Of a stretch of 64,000 bases of DNA, positions 48,074 to 56,278 are shown piece after piece. Under the pieces are notes generated by a model. The model saw only the letters and a program-made list of their open reading frames with translations. It ran no database searches and was not told the origin of the DNA. The stretch's first letter is position 1. Every line of letters starts with the position of its first letter. The stretch is from Actinomycetales bacterium. Lineage in GTDB: Bacteria > Actinomycetota > Actinomycetes > Actinomycetales > Dermatophilaceae. Made by a program: the position numbers and the translations under genes. The DNA lies in NCBI GenBank assembly GCA_016710645.1, contig JADJVI010000018.1, positions 95,277 through 159,276 on the forward strand. Reading direction: 5' to 3'.

Positions 48074-48147
48074 GGACGTCCTGTCGGAGAGGCCCTGGCG
48101 GGCAGGGGGAGCATGGGCAGGCGCGACAGCGCGCGAGACGGTGCGGC

Positions 48148-48250
48148 GCACGGCATACCCGACTCGGCAGGACGCGGAGCCAGGGCGCGCGGACGGGGTG
48201 GGCTAGGTGGGAGGCAACCGCGGGTCAACGACCCAGCAGGTATGCCGTGC
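48148..48250. repeat. widely spaced inverted pair of the dispersed word in the sirA leader
   Basis: GCACGGCATACC (48148-48159) and GGTATGCCGTGC (48239-48250) are a perfect 12-bp inverted repeat. They flank about 79 nt between the leader-peptide stop and the sirA start. In the sirA mRNA they could pair and close a long hairpin, a possible attenuator element. The rest of 48074-48546 holds the leader peptide, its promoter and the trpB upstream region. Confidence 0.5.
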
Positions 48251-48266
48251 GGCCGTCAGGCCGGAT

Positions 48267-48356
48267 TCAGCCCCGCATGTCGCGGCGACATCCCGCACTG
48301 ACGACCCTCATGAGGTCGACGTGGCGCCGGGAGACGAGCGCGAGGGGAACTGGCAT
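48267..48356 (-). CDS. cysteine-type leader peptide upstream of sirA
   Basis: A 29-codon ORF, MPVPLALVSRRHVDLMRVVS followed by AGCRRDMRG, ending TGA at 48267-48269. The core SRRHVDL...SAGCRR matches the short leader peptides found ahead of sulfur-assimilation operons in actinobacteria, where a Cys near the end senses cysteinyl-tRNA supply. It starts at an ATG 194 nt before the sirA start codon region. It is too short for routine gene finding. Regulation by ribosome stalling at the Cys codon is inferred from the related mycobacterial and streptomycete cases. Confidence 0.85.
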   Translation of the reverse strand: MPVPLALVSRRHVDLMRVVSAGCRRDMRG

Positions 48357-48387
48357 GGCGGCAGTCTGCCTGCCCGTCGCCCCTTAA

Positions 48388-48415
48388 TGCATAGGCGTCC
48401 ATTATGTGAAACCAA
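48388..48415 (-). promoter_or_regulatory. candidate promoter of the sulfur operon
   Basis: TATGCA (48388-48393) and TTGGTT (48410-48415) are spaced 16 nt on the minus strand, in an AT-rich island that is unusual for this window. Transcription would start near 48380, about 24 nt before the leader-peptide ATG. Confidence 0.4.
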
Positions 48416-48546
48416 GCATCCAGTTATCCATGTCGGGTCCGGAGGCAGAGGCGTCTCGGTCTGTGAGGCGGTCCCTGCCCCGGATTGAGAACTCCGGCAC
48501 GGGCACGACAGGATGGGCGGGACACCCCCGACTGAAGGAGCCAGCG

Positions 48547-49932
48547 GTGAGCACGGTCAAGCGTCACAAGATTCATCTCAGCGAGAACGAGATGCCGACC
48601 CGCTGGTACAACATCCTCCACGACCTGCCCACGCCGCCCCCGCCCTACTTGCACCCGGGCACCGGGCAACCGGTTGGGCCGGACGACCTGGCGGCGCTGT
48701 TCCCCATGGACCTCATCGCCCAGGAGATGGCGTCCGAGCAATACATCGACATCCCGCCGGAGGTCCTCGACGTCTACCGGCTGTGGCGGCCCTCGCCGCT
48801 CTATCGTGCGCACCGACTCGAGGCCGCGCTCGGCACACCGGCGCACATCTACTACAAGTACGAAGGCGTCTCCCCCGCCGGGTCGCACAAGCCCAATACC
48901 TCTGTGCCGCAGGCCTTCTACAACGCCAAGGCCGGCATCAAGAAGCTCACCACCGAGACCGGCGCCGGGCAGTGGGGCACCTCGCTGGCCTTCGCGTGCG
49001 CGCAGTTCGGGCTGGAGTGTGAGGTCTGGCAGGTCAAGGCGTCCTACGACGGCAAGCCCTACCGCCGCCTGATGATCGAGACCCTCGGCGGCACCGTCCA
49101 CGCCTCCCCGTCCGAGCTCACGGCCGCCGGCCGGGCCATCCTCGCCGAGCACCCTGACTCCCCCGGCTCGCTGGGCATCGCGATCAGTGAGGCGGTCGAG
49201 GTCGCCGCGCAGGACCCGACGATCAACTACGCCCTCGGCTCGGTGCTCAACCACGTGCTCATGCACCAGACGATCATCGGCGAGGAGGCGCTCAAGCAGT
49301 TCGCCAAGATCGAGGTCACCCCTGACCTCATCATCGGCTGCACCGGCGGCGGGTCCAACTTCGCGGGCCTGGCCTTCCCGTTCTTGCGCGAGAAGCTCGC
49401 CGGCCGCATGTCACCCGTGCTGCGCGGCGTCGAGCCGGCCTCCTGCCCGTCGCTCACCCAGGGCACCTATGCCTACGACTTCGGCGACACCGCCGGCATG
49501 ACCCCGCTGATGAAGATGCACACCCTCGGCCACGACTTCATCCCCGACCCCATCCACGCCGGTGGGTTGCGCTACCACGGGATGAGCCCGCTGCTCTCAC
49601 ACGTCTACGAGTCGGGGCTCATGGAGGCCGTCGCCCGCAAGCAGAAGGAGTGCTTCGACGCCGGGGTTCTCTTCGCACGCAGCGAGGGCATCATCCCGGC
49701 CCCTGAGTCGACCCACGCCATCGCCGAGGTCGTCGCCGAGGCCCGGGCCTGCACCGAGTCGGGGCAGGAGAAGGTCATCGTCATGGTCCTGTCCGGTCAC
49801 GGTCACCTCGACCTGCCGGCCTATGGCGCCTACCTCGACGGGTCGATGACCGACCACTCCTACGAGGAGTCCGAGATCCGCGACGCCGTCGCCGAGGCGC
49901 TCACCCGCCTCCCCGCGATCCCCCGTCAGTAG
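48547..49932 (+). CDS. TrpB2-type tryptophan synthase beta-like PLP enzyme
   Basis: A 461-residue PLP enzyme of the TrpB2 branch, longer than TrpB1 and normally without a TrpA partner. The PLP lysine is in SPAGSHKPNTSVPQA. The phosphate-binding loop is GCTGGGSNFAGL, and the catalytic Glu region is LTTETGAGQWGTSL. The GTG at 48547 has AGGAG 7 nt upstream, and an open frame reaching 48406 is probably leader. It is divergent from the sulfur operon. TrpB2 enzymes can make tryptophan from indole and serine or phosphoserine; the real role is unclear. Confidence 0.92.
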   Translation: MSTVKRHKIHLSENEMPTRWYNILHDLPTPPPPYLHPGTGQPVGPDDLAALFPMDLIAQEMASEQYIDIPPEVLDVYRLWRPSPLYRAHRLEAALGTPAHIYYKYEGVSPAGSHKPNTSVPQAFYNAKAGIKKLTTETGAGQWGTSLAFACAQFGLECEVWQVKASYDGKPYRRLMIETLGGTVHASPSELTAAGRAILAEHPDSPGSLGIAISEAVEVAAQDPTINYALGSVLNHVLMHQTIIGEEALKQFAKIEVTPDLIIGCTGGGSNFAGLAFPFLREKLAGRMSPVLRGVEPASCPSLTQGTYAYDFGDTAGMTPLMKMHTLGHDFIPDPIHAGGLRYHGMSPLLSHVYESGLMEAVARKQKECFDAGVLFARSEGIIPAPESTHAIAEVVAEARACTESGQEKVIVMVLSGHGHLDLPAYGAYLDGSMTDHSYEESEIRDAVAEALTRLPAIPRQ

Positions 49933-50732
49933 ATGACGCCCGGCCCCGTCAAGTCGAGCACCATGGCCTGACGGGGCCACCGGGTCAATCCGAAGGCACG
50001 CTCGTGTTCGGCGAGGGCCTGCAGCTGCGGGCCGTAGTCGGCTTCGGGCAGCACCCTCCAGCCCAGCCGCTCGTAGTAGGGGCCATTCCACGGCACCTCG
50101 GTGAAGGTCCGCAGGGTCATCCGCGGATAGCCCGCACCGCGCGCCCAGTCGGCGGCGTGAGCGAGCAACACCGCCCCGGTATGCCGTCCGGCCTGGCTGG
50201 GCAGCACGCTCACCTGCTCGACGTGCGGCAGGGCGTCGACCAACTCGACTCGGACGAAGCCGATGGGCTCATCGTGGGCGTCGCAGGCCACCCACAGCCG
50301 CCGGGCCGCGCAAGCCGGCAGGTATGCCGTCTGGTCGGGCGGTTCGGAGTCAGCGACGAGGTCCATCCCCACCTCGCGGAACGCGACGTCGCCGGACTTC
50401 TCAATCGCCGGAAGTGCCTCCAGGTCCGTCGGCTCGGCGAGACGTACCCGAATCTGCTTGGCGCGCAAGGCTTTGTCCCGTCGTCGGTCGATGACGAAGA
50501 CGGCCCCCAGAGGCAGCGCCGCAGCACACCAGGGCGGCCAGCCCGGCCCGGAGAGGTGCTGCATGGCATACCTGGTCAGCAGCCAGGCCGCGAGGCACGA
50601 CGCGAGCAGCGCGCTCCAGCCCACGAGGTTGAGTTGAGCGGTGCGGAATGGTCCCCTGCGCAGGCGGTCGATCGACGTGACCGCCCGCCGTCCGGGCGTC
50701 AGTGGCTCGTAGTCGGCATACCCGCGCTTCAT
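49926..50732 (-). CDS. membrane-anchored GNAT acetyltransferase
   Basis: A 268-residue protein. Two hydrophobic segments near the N-terminus (GWSALLASCLAAWLLTRY and CAAALPLGAVFVI) precede a GNAT domain: RVRLAEPTDLEALPAIEKSG, FVRVELVDALPHVEQVSVLP and QAGRHTGAVLLAHAADWA, the acetyl-CoA loop. NGPYYERLGWRVL is the usual C-terminal strand. The ATG at 50732 was preferred to longer forms. Its stop overlaps the convergent trpB2 stop by 7 nt. A membrane-anchored GNAT is uncommon; the substrate is unknown. Confidence 0.75.
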   Translation of the reverse strand: MKRGYADYEPLTPGRRAVTSIDRLRRGPFRTAQLNLVGWSALLASCLAAWLLTRYAMQHLSGPGWPPWCAAALPLGAVFVIDRRRDKALRAKQIRVRLAEPTDLEALPAIEKSGDVAFREVGMDLVADSEPPDQTAYLPACAARRLWVACDAHDEPIGFVRVELVDALPHVEQVSVLPSQAGRHTGAVLLAHAADWARGAGYPRMTLRTFTEVPWNGPYYERLGWRVLPEADYGPQLQALAEHERAFGLTRWPRQAMVLDLTGPGVIY

Positions 50733-50757
50733 GTGGCGCACCTCCGCGCCCAGGCTC

Positions 50758-52356
50758 TCACGCGAGGGCGACGAGGTCTTTGTAGTCCGGTCCCCAGAGG
50801 TCCTCGACACCATCGGGCAGCAACAGCACCCGCTCGGGTTCGAGGGCATCGACAGCACCCTCGTCGTGGGTCACGAGCACGACCGCTCCGCGATAGGTCC
50901 GCAAGGCGCCGAGGATCTCTGCACGGGAGGCGGGGTCGAGGTTGTTGGTTGGCTCGTCCAGCAGCAGGACGTTGGCGGCCGAGACGACGAGCATGGCGAG
51001 GGACAGGCGCGTCTTCTCGCCACCAGAGAGCACCCCGGCCGGCTTGTCGACGTCATCCCCGGTGAACAAGAACGAACCGAGGGTCTTGCGCACCTCGGTC
51101 TCACCGAGATCGGGGGCCGCCGACTTCATGTTGGCCAACACGGTGCGCTCGATGTCGAGATTTTCGTGTTCCTGCGCGTAGTAGCCGAGTTTGAGCCCGT
51201 GACCCGGCTCGACCTGCCCGGTGTCCGGCGCGTCGACCCCGGCAAGGATGCGCAGCAGGGTGGTCTTGCCAGCACCGTTGAGGCCCAGGACGACGACCCG
51301 CGAGCCGCGGTCGATGGCCAGGTCGACGTCGGTGAAGATCTCCAGCGAGCCATAGGACCGTGACAATCCCGAGGCCATGAGGGGGGTCTTGCCGCACGGC
51401 GCGGGGTCGGGGAAGCGCAGCTTGGCCACCCGGTCGTGGGCGCGCTCCCCCTCGACGCCGGCCAGCAGCCGCTCGGCCCGGCGGGCCATGTTCTGGGCGG
51501 CCGTGGCCTTGGTGGCCTTGGCGCGCATCTTGTCGGCCTGCGCCATGAGCGCCGACGCCTTCTTCTCGGCGTTGAGCCGCTCCCGCTTGCGGCGCCGCTC
51601 GTCGGTCTCCCGCTGCAGGAGATAGGGCTTCCAGCCGACGTTATAGACGTCGAGCGCCGACCGGTTGGCGTCGAGGTGGAAGACGCGGTTGACCACGGCA
51701 TCCAGCAGCGCCCCGTCGTGGCTGATGACGACGAGCCCACCCTTGTATGCCTTGAGGTAATCGCGCAACCAGACGATGGAGTCGGCGTCCAGGTGGTTGG
51801 TTGGCTCGTCGAGCAGCAGCGTGTCGGCCCCGGAGAAGAGGATCCGCGCGAGTTCGACGCGGCGGCGCTGTCCACCTGACAGGGTCTCCAGCGGTTGTCC
51901 GAGCACGCGGTCTGGCAGGCCGAGCGAGGAGGCGATGGCCGCGGCCTCGGACTCGGCGGCATACCCACCCATGGTGGTGAACTCGGAGTCCAGCCGAGCG
52001 TAGGAGCGCATAGCACGCTCGCGGAGCCGCTCGTCGGCCGAGCCCATCCGCGCCTCGGCAGCGCGCAGGTCGCGGACCATCTGATCCAGGCCGCGGGCCG
52101 AGAGGATGCGGTCGCGCGCCAGTACCTGGAGGTCACCGGTGCGGGGATCCTGCGGGAGGTAGCCCACGGCGCCGGTGCGGGTGACCGTGCCGGCGGTCGG
52201 CAACCCGTCGCCGGCGAGCACCTTGGTCAACGTCGTCTTGCCGGCGCCATTGCGGCCGACCAAGCCGATCCGGTCGCCAGGGCTGATCCGGAAGCTCACC
52301 GGCTCCAGCAGCAGCCGCGCGCCCACGCGCAACTCGACCCCGGTGGCGACGATCAC
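50758..52356 (-). CDS. ABC-F family ATPase
   Basis: A 532-residue soluble protein with two ABC domains and no membrane part. The first has GRNGAGKTTL, LSGGQRRRVELARIL and TLLLDEPTNHLDADS. The linker (QRETDERRRKRERLNAEKK) is the positively charged interdomain P-site helix. The second has GLNGAGKTTL, LSGGEKTRLSLAML and LLLDEPTNNLD. ABC-F proteins act on the ribosome, either as translation factors or as antibiotic-resistance proteins; which applies is not evident. The GTG start lies within a GGTATGCCGTG copy. Confidence 0.92.
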   Translation of the reverse strand: MIVATGVELRVGARLLLEPVSFRISPGDRIGLVGRNGAGKTTLTKVLAGDGLPTAGTVTRTGAVGYLPQDPRTGDLQVLARDRILSARGLDQMVRDLRAAEARMGSADERLRERAMRSYARLDSEFTTMGGYAAESEAAAIASSLGLPDRVLGQPLETLSGGQRRRVELARILFSGADTLLLDEPTNHLDADSIVWLRDYLKAYKGGLVVISHDGALLDAVVNRVFHLDANRSALDVYNVGWKPYLLQRETDERRRKRERLNAEKKASALMAQADKMRAKATKATAAQNMARRAERLLAGVEGERAHDRVAKLRFPDPAPCGKTPLMASGLSRSYGSLEIFTDVDLAIDRGSRVVVLGLNGAGKTTLLRILAGVDAPDTGQVEPGHGLKLGYYAQEHENLDIERTVLANMKSAAPDLGETEVRKTLGSFLFTGDDVDKPAGVLSGGEKTRLSLAMLVVSAANVLLLDEPTNNLDPASRAEILGALRTYRGAVVLVTHDEGAVDALEPERVLLLPDGVEDLWGPDYKDLVALA

Positions 52357-52448
52357 GGCATACCTCGAACTGTGCAGGGCGTGTCGGACGCAGCGCCGGG
52401 GGTTTCAGGGGGACGGAGCGTCCATTCTGCCACTGCCGCCGCGACAGG

Positions 52449-52454
52449 TAGCGT
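52449..52454 (+). promoter_or_regulatory. -10 box, likely near-leaderless femX promoter
   Basis: TAGCGT lies 8 nt upstream of the GTG at 52463. Confidence 0.4.
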
Positions 52455-52462
52455 TGCCGACC

Positions 52463-53596
52463 GTGAGCCCCACCGTTGCCGTCCGCACCATCACGCCCGA
52501 GGAACACCTCGCCCACCTGCGCAGCCTGCCGGCGGCGAGCTTCCTGCAAACGCCGGCGTGGGGGCGGCTGAAGAACGACTGGAAAGCCGAAAGCATCGGC
52601 TGGTATGCCGTCGGCGCTCCCGATCGGCTGGTGGGATCGGCTCTCGTGCTTTATCGGCAGTTGCCCCGGCTGCGTCGATATCTGGCCTATCTCCCGGAAG
52701 GTCCAGTGCTCGATTGGGACGACGCCGAGTTGGTGGAGCCGGCGCTCGCTGCCCTACGCGCTCACGTGGCCAAGGCTGGTGCCTTCGCGATCCGGCTCGG
52801 ACCTCCGGTGCCGACCCGCCGCTGGCATGCCGACACGGTGAAGGAAGCCATCGCCTCCGAGGCGGTCACCTCGCTCACCCAGGTGCCGGCCGATATCGAT
52901 GAGGGCACCGGCCTGCGGCTGGCGGCTCAGTTGGAACGGCTGGGATATCGCCACCTCGCGGCCACCGAGGGATTTGCCGCAGGGCAACCACAATTCGTGT
53001 TCCAGATCCCGTTGGCCGGGCGGAGCGAGGCCGACCTGCTGGCCGGGATGAACCAGCTGTGGCGCCGCAATATCAAGAAGGCCGACAAGGCCGGCGTCGA
53101 GGTGTCCCTCGGCAGCGCAGCCGACCTACCGGCCTTCCACGAGGTCTACCTGGAGACCGCCACCCGCGACCACTTCACCCCTCGCCCGCTGTCCTATTTC
53201 CAGCGGATGTTCACCGAGCTGCTCGCTGAGGACGCCGGCCGCATCCGGCTCTATCTGGCCCACCATGAGGGTGACCTCGTGGCATCGACCATCTGGGTGC
53301 GGGTTGGGCAGCACGCGTGGTACTCCTACGGCGCGTCGACGGCGGCCAAGCGCGAGGTCCAGGGCTCCACTGCGCTGCAGTGGCGGATGCTGCGCGACTC
53401 CCTCGCCGCCGGAGCAACCGTCTACGACCTGCGCGGCATCACCGACACGGTCGCGTCCGACGACCCCCACCTCGGGCTCATCCGGTTCAAGGTCGGCACC
53501 GGCGGCGAGGCCGTCGAGTACGTCGGCGAATGGGACCTCCCGCTCAACAAGGCCCTGTATGCCGGGTTCGACTGGATGATGCGGAGGCGTTCGTGA
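52463..53596 (+). CDS. FemX-type peptidoglycan aminoacyltransferase
   Basis: A 377-residue Fem/MurM family protein with tandem GNAT-like domains that adds amino acids from aminoacyl-tRNA to the peptidoglycan stem peptide. Landmarks are SFLQTPAWGRLKNDWKAESI, LAYLPEGPVLDW, MNQLWRRNIKKADKAGVEV and WYSYGASTAAKREVQGSTAL, with LRGITDTVASDDPHLGLIRFK near the C-terminus. It lacks a coiled-coil arm. Its stop overlaps the racemase start by 4 nt (GTGA), linking the two in cell-wall cross-bridge formation. Confidence 0.87.
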   Translation: MSPTVAVRTITPEEHLAHLRSLPAASFLQTPAWGRLKNDWKAESIGWYAVGAPDRLVGSALVLYRQLPRLRRYLAYLPEGPVLDWDDAELVEPALAALRAHVAKAGAFAIRLGPPVPTRRWHADTVKEAIASEAVTSLTQVPADIDEGTGLRLAAQLERLGYRHLAATEGFAAGQPQFVFQIPLAGRSEADLLAGMNQLWRRNIKKADKAGVEVSLGSAADLPAFHEVYLETATRDHFTPRPLSYFQRMFTELLAEDAGRIRLYLAHHEGDLVASTIWVRVGQHAWYSYGASTAAKREVQGSTALQWRMLRDSLAAGATVYDLRGITDTVASDDPHLGLIRFKVGTGGEAVEYVGEWDLPLNKALYAGFDWMMRRRS

Positions 53597-54645
53597 GCAT
53601 CGTCCTCCACGTCGATGGCGACCGGTGGCGAGCCCACCTCGACCGCACCGTGGCAGCCAATCCGGGCCTGGTGCCCGTGGTCAAGGGCAACGGTTATGGC
53701 TTCGGCGCGCCGGTGCTCACCGGCGAGTGCGAGCGGTTGGCCGGCCAGGCCGGCGTCGCTCTCATCGCTGTCGGCACCTATCGCGAGGCCGGACCGGCCT
53801 TGGCGGCCTTCTCGGCCGACGTCCTCGTCCTGGAGCCCTACCGCCCCACCCTGCACGGCGACCTGGCCGTGTTGTCCGAACCCGCCCTGGTGCACACCGT
53901 GACCTCTGTGGCCGATGTGCTCGACCTGCACTCCCGAGCGCCCGGTGCTCGGCTCGTTGCCGAGGGTCTCACCTCGATGAACCGTCACGGCTGCCGAGTG
54001 GAGGACTACGCGGACCTCGTCACCGCAGTCGGCAGCCACCTGGTCGGAGGGACCCTGCATCTGCCGCTGGGATCCGGTCACCAGGCCGAGGTCTCCGCCT
54101 GGCTGACCCGATTCCCAACCCTGTCGACCTGGTTCCTCTCGCACGTGTCGCCCGACGAGCTCGGTCGGTTGCGGACGGCATACCCCGGGGTGGCTCTGCG
54201 GCCCCGGGTCGGGACCGCGCTGTGGTTGGGCGAACCCGCCGCACTCACGGTGCGGGCCGATGTCCTGGACGTCCGGGCGGTAGCGGCGGGCAGCCACGCG
54301 GGGTACCGAGGTCGTTCGATGGGCGCCGGCCACCTGGTCGTTGTCTCGGGCGGCACCGCTCACGGCGTGGCGATGGAAGCCCCCTCAGCCGTCTCCTCCC
54401 TTCGGCAGCGGGCCATCGTCCTGGCCGAGGGGGCCCTGGAGGCGGCCGGTCGGGTGCGGTCACCGTTCTCGCTGCCGACCAGCACCACTGGCGCCAGCAC
54501 CTCGTTGTGGTTCGTCGAGCCGCCACACATGCAGGTGAGTCTGGTCCACGTGCCGCAGAGCACCATTCCGCCCGCGATCGGCGACCAACTCGACGTGCGG
54601 GTGCGCCTGACGACCTTCTGGGCGGACGACGTCGTCCTCACCTGA
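53593..54645 (+). CDS. alanine racemase-like PLP enzyme (divergent)
   Basis: A 350-residue fold III PLP enzyme. The PLP lysine is Lys31 in VVKGNGYGFG, instead of the usual VKANAYGHG. Later, RLVAEGLTSMNRHG stands where the substrate-binding Met-Arg-Gly region is expected, and AAGSHAGYRGRSM may hold the second catalytic Tyr. The family normally interconverts L- and D-alanine or similar amino acids; these motif changes suggest another substrate or a non-canonical racemase. It is translationally coupled to femX. Confidence 0.72.
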   Translation: MSIVLHVDGDRWRAHLDRTVAANPGLVPVVKGNGYGFGAPVLTGECERLAGQAGVALIAVGTYREAGPALAAFSADVLVLEPYRPTLHGDLAVLSEPALVHTVTSVADVLDLHSRAPGARLVAEGLTSMNRHGCRVEDYADLVTAVGSHLVGGTLHLPLGSGHQAEVSAWLTRFPTLSTWFLSHVSPDELGRLRTAYPGVALRPRVGTALWLGEPAALTVRADVLDVRAVAAGSHAGYRGRSMGAGHLVVVSGGTAHGVAMEAPSAVSSLRQRAIVLAEGALEAAGRVRSPFSLPTSTTGASTSLWFVEPPHMQVSLVHVPQSTIPPAIGDQLDVRVRLTTFWADDVVLT

Positions 54646-54703
54646 CACCGACACGCACCACCGAACACTGCTCACCGGGAACAGGACAGTCCCGACGGAC
54701 CGT

Positions 54704-54709
54704 TAGGGT
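54704..54709 (+). promoter_or_regulatory. -10 box of the metallopeptidase gene
   Basis: TAGGGT lies 49 nt before the ATG at 54759, which has GGAGGG just upstream. This suggests a conventional leader of about 42 nt. Confidence 0.4.
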
Positions 54710-54758
54710 GTGGGGAGATGGCGGCGAGTCTGCGCTGCCTGAAGAACGCGGAGGGTCG

Positions 54759-55724
54759 ATGTCCTTCAACGAGAACGCCACGCTGGACACCTCTCAGGTC
54801 GAGTCGGGCGGCAGCGGCGGCTTCGGTGGCGGTGGCGGAGGTCGCGGGGGGTTCCCCGGCGGCATCCAGGTCGGTGGCGGCATCGGTGGGCTTATCATGC
54901 TCATCCTCATGCTCATCTTCGGCGGCGGCCTGACCGGTGGCGGCAACACCACGGCGCCGCAGGACTCCACGACCACGCAAGGTGGCCAGTTCGACACCAG
55001 CCAGGTCGGGGCTGCTGGCTCAGCCAGCGGCGATTTCGCCAACTGCAAAACCGGTGCCGACGCCAACAGGAACGACGAGTGCCTCATCATCGCCACGGTC
55101 AACAGCGTGCAGGCCTACTGGGGCCAGTTGCTGCCGCAGTACGGCAAGCAGTACCCCAAGGCCAAGACGGTCATCTACTCCGGCCAGACGCAGTCCGGAT
55201 GTGGCACCGCCTCCAACCAGGTCGGTCCCTTCTACTGTCCGCTGGACAATAAGGTCTACATCGACGCCTCCTTCTTCGCCGAGCTGACCAAGCGGTTCGG
55301 CGCGGACGGCGGACAGCTGGCCAAGGAGTACGTCGTGGCGCACGAATACGGCCACCACATCCAGAACGTCCTGGGCCTGCTCGGCAAGGCCCAGCAGGAC
55401 CCGCAGGGCCCGCAGTCCGGCGCCGTGCGCGTCGAGCTCATGGCTGACTGTCTGGCCGGCACCTGGGTCAAGCACGCCACCGAGACCAAGGACAAGAACG
55501 GCGTCACCTTCCTCAAGCCGATCACCCAGGCCGACATCCAGTCCGCCCTCTCGGCCGCCTCCGCGGTCGGTGACGACCGCATCCAGGAGGCCGTCCAGGG
55601 TCGGGTCACCCCGGAGAACTGGACCCATGGTTCCTCCGAGGCTCGGCAGCGCTGGTTCCTGACCGGCTACCAGAGCGGTGACATCAACAAGTGCAACACC
55701 TTCGGGGTCGCCCGCGTGGAGTGA
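54759..55724 (+). CDS. neutral zinc metallopeptidase (YpfJ family)
   Basis: A 321-residue membrane-anchored protease. After SFNENATLDTSQVES comes a Gly-rich stretch (GGFGGGGGGRGGFPGG), then one transmembrane helix (GGLIMLILMLIFGGG). The zinc motif is HEYGHHIQN at 195-203, with the third ligand probably in RVELMADCLAG. Paired cysteines (CGTASNQVGPFYC) may form a disulfide. The domain lies outside the membrane by prediction. Function unknown. Confidence 0.88.
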   Translation: MSFNENATLDTSQVESGGSGGFGGGGGGRGGFPGGIQVGGGIGGLIMLILMLIFGGGLTGGGNTTAPQDSTTTQGGQFDTSQVGAAGSASGDFANCKTGADANRNDECLIIATVNSVQAYWGQLLPQYGKQYPKAKTVIYSGQTQSGCGTASNQVGPFYCPLDNKVYIDASFFAELTKRFGADGGQLAKEYVVAHEYGHHIQNVLGLLGKAQQDPQGPQSGAVRVELMADCLAGTWVKHATETKDKNGVTFLKPITQADIQSALSAASAVGDDRIQEAVQGRVTPENWTHGSSEARQRWFLTGYQSGDINKCNTFGVARVE

Positions 55725-55750
55725 CCCACTCCTGCGTCAATGAGGGCAAC

Positions 55751-55788
55751 GACGGCGGCCCGGCTCCTGCAGGAGCCGGGCCGCCGTC
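55751..55788. terminator. perfect 38-bp palindrome, two-way terminator
   Basis: GACGGCGGCCCGGCTCCTG is followed at once by its exact reverse complement. It lies between the convergent metallopeptidase and PPOX-type genes. Confidence 0.8.
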
Positions 55789-55809
55789 ATCGTGCAGAAG
55801 GGACTGTGG

Positions 55810-56220
55810 TCAGACTGCCGAGCCCCGGAAGAAGCGCCGACCGGACAGTTCGCGCGGGGTGATCTCGACGTAGATCGGCTTGTCCGAGGGCAGCCAGGTC
55901 TCCAGGTGCTTCTCGTCGTCGGCATAGGTCTCGGAGAACGAGTCGACCATGCGCGCTGATCCCTTGAGAATGACCGACCAGGCCTGGTCGCCCTCACGAC
56001 CGTCGCACTCGACGGCGACTGCGGCATTGATGACGAGCTCGGTCAGCTTGGTGCCGGCGGCGGTGCGCATGAGCAGACCATTGCCGTCGACGATGAAGTT
56101 GACCGGAAAGATGTCGGGTTCGCCGTGGACGGCCACCGCCAGACGCCCGAACCGCTCGCGGTCCAGGGTCGCCCAGCACTCCTGCTCGGTCATGTCTTCG
56201 ATGCGGAAGTCGTCGCTCAT
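55810..56220 (-). CDS. pyridoxamine 5'-phosphate oxidase-fold protein
   Basis: A 136-residue flavin- or F420-binding split-barrel protein. Features are MTEQECWATLDRERFGRLAV at the N-terminus, IFPVNFIVDGNGLLMRTAAG, and WSVILKGSARMVD. It ends IYVEITPRELSGRRFF. This subgroup is common in actinobacteria as stress or F420-related proteins; the substrate is unknown. The ATG at 56220 was preferred because a TAGGAT box lies 7 nt upstream. Confidence 0.85.
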   Translation of the reverse strand: MSDDFRIEDMTEQECWATLDRERFGRLAVAVHGEPDIFPVNFIVDGNGLLMRTAAGTKLTELVINAAVAVECDGREGDQAWSVILKGSARMVDSFSETYADDEKHLETWLPSDKPIYVEITPRELSGRRFFRGSAV

Positions 56221-56227
56221 GGCGTTC

Positions 56228-56233
56228 ATCCTA
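56228..56233 (-). promoter_or_regulatory. -10 box, likely leaderless promoter of the PPOX-fold gene
   Basis: TAGGAT lies 7 nt upstream of the ATG at 56220. Confidence 0.45.
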
Positions 56234-56278
56234 GGCAGTCGCGCGCTCCCGATGCGCCGTGCCCGGGCGTTGGACGGG

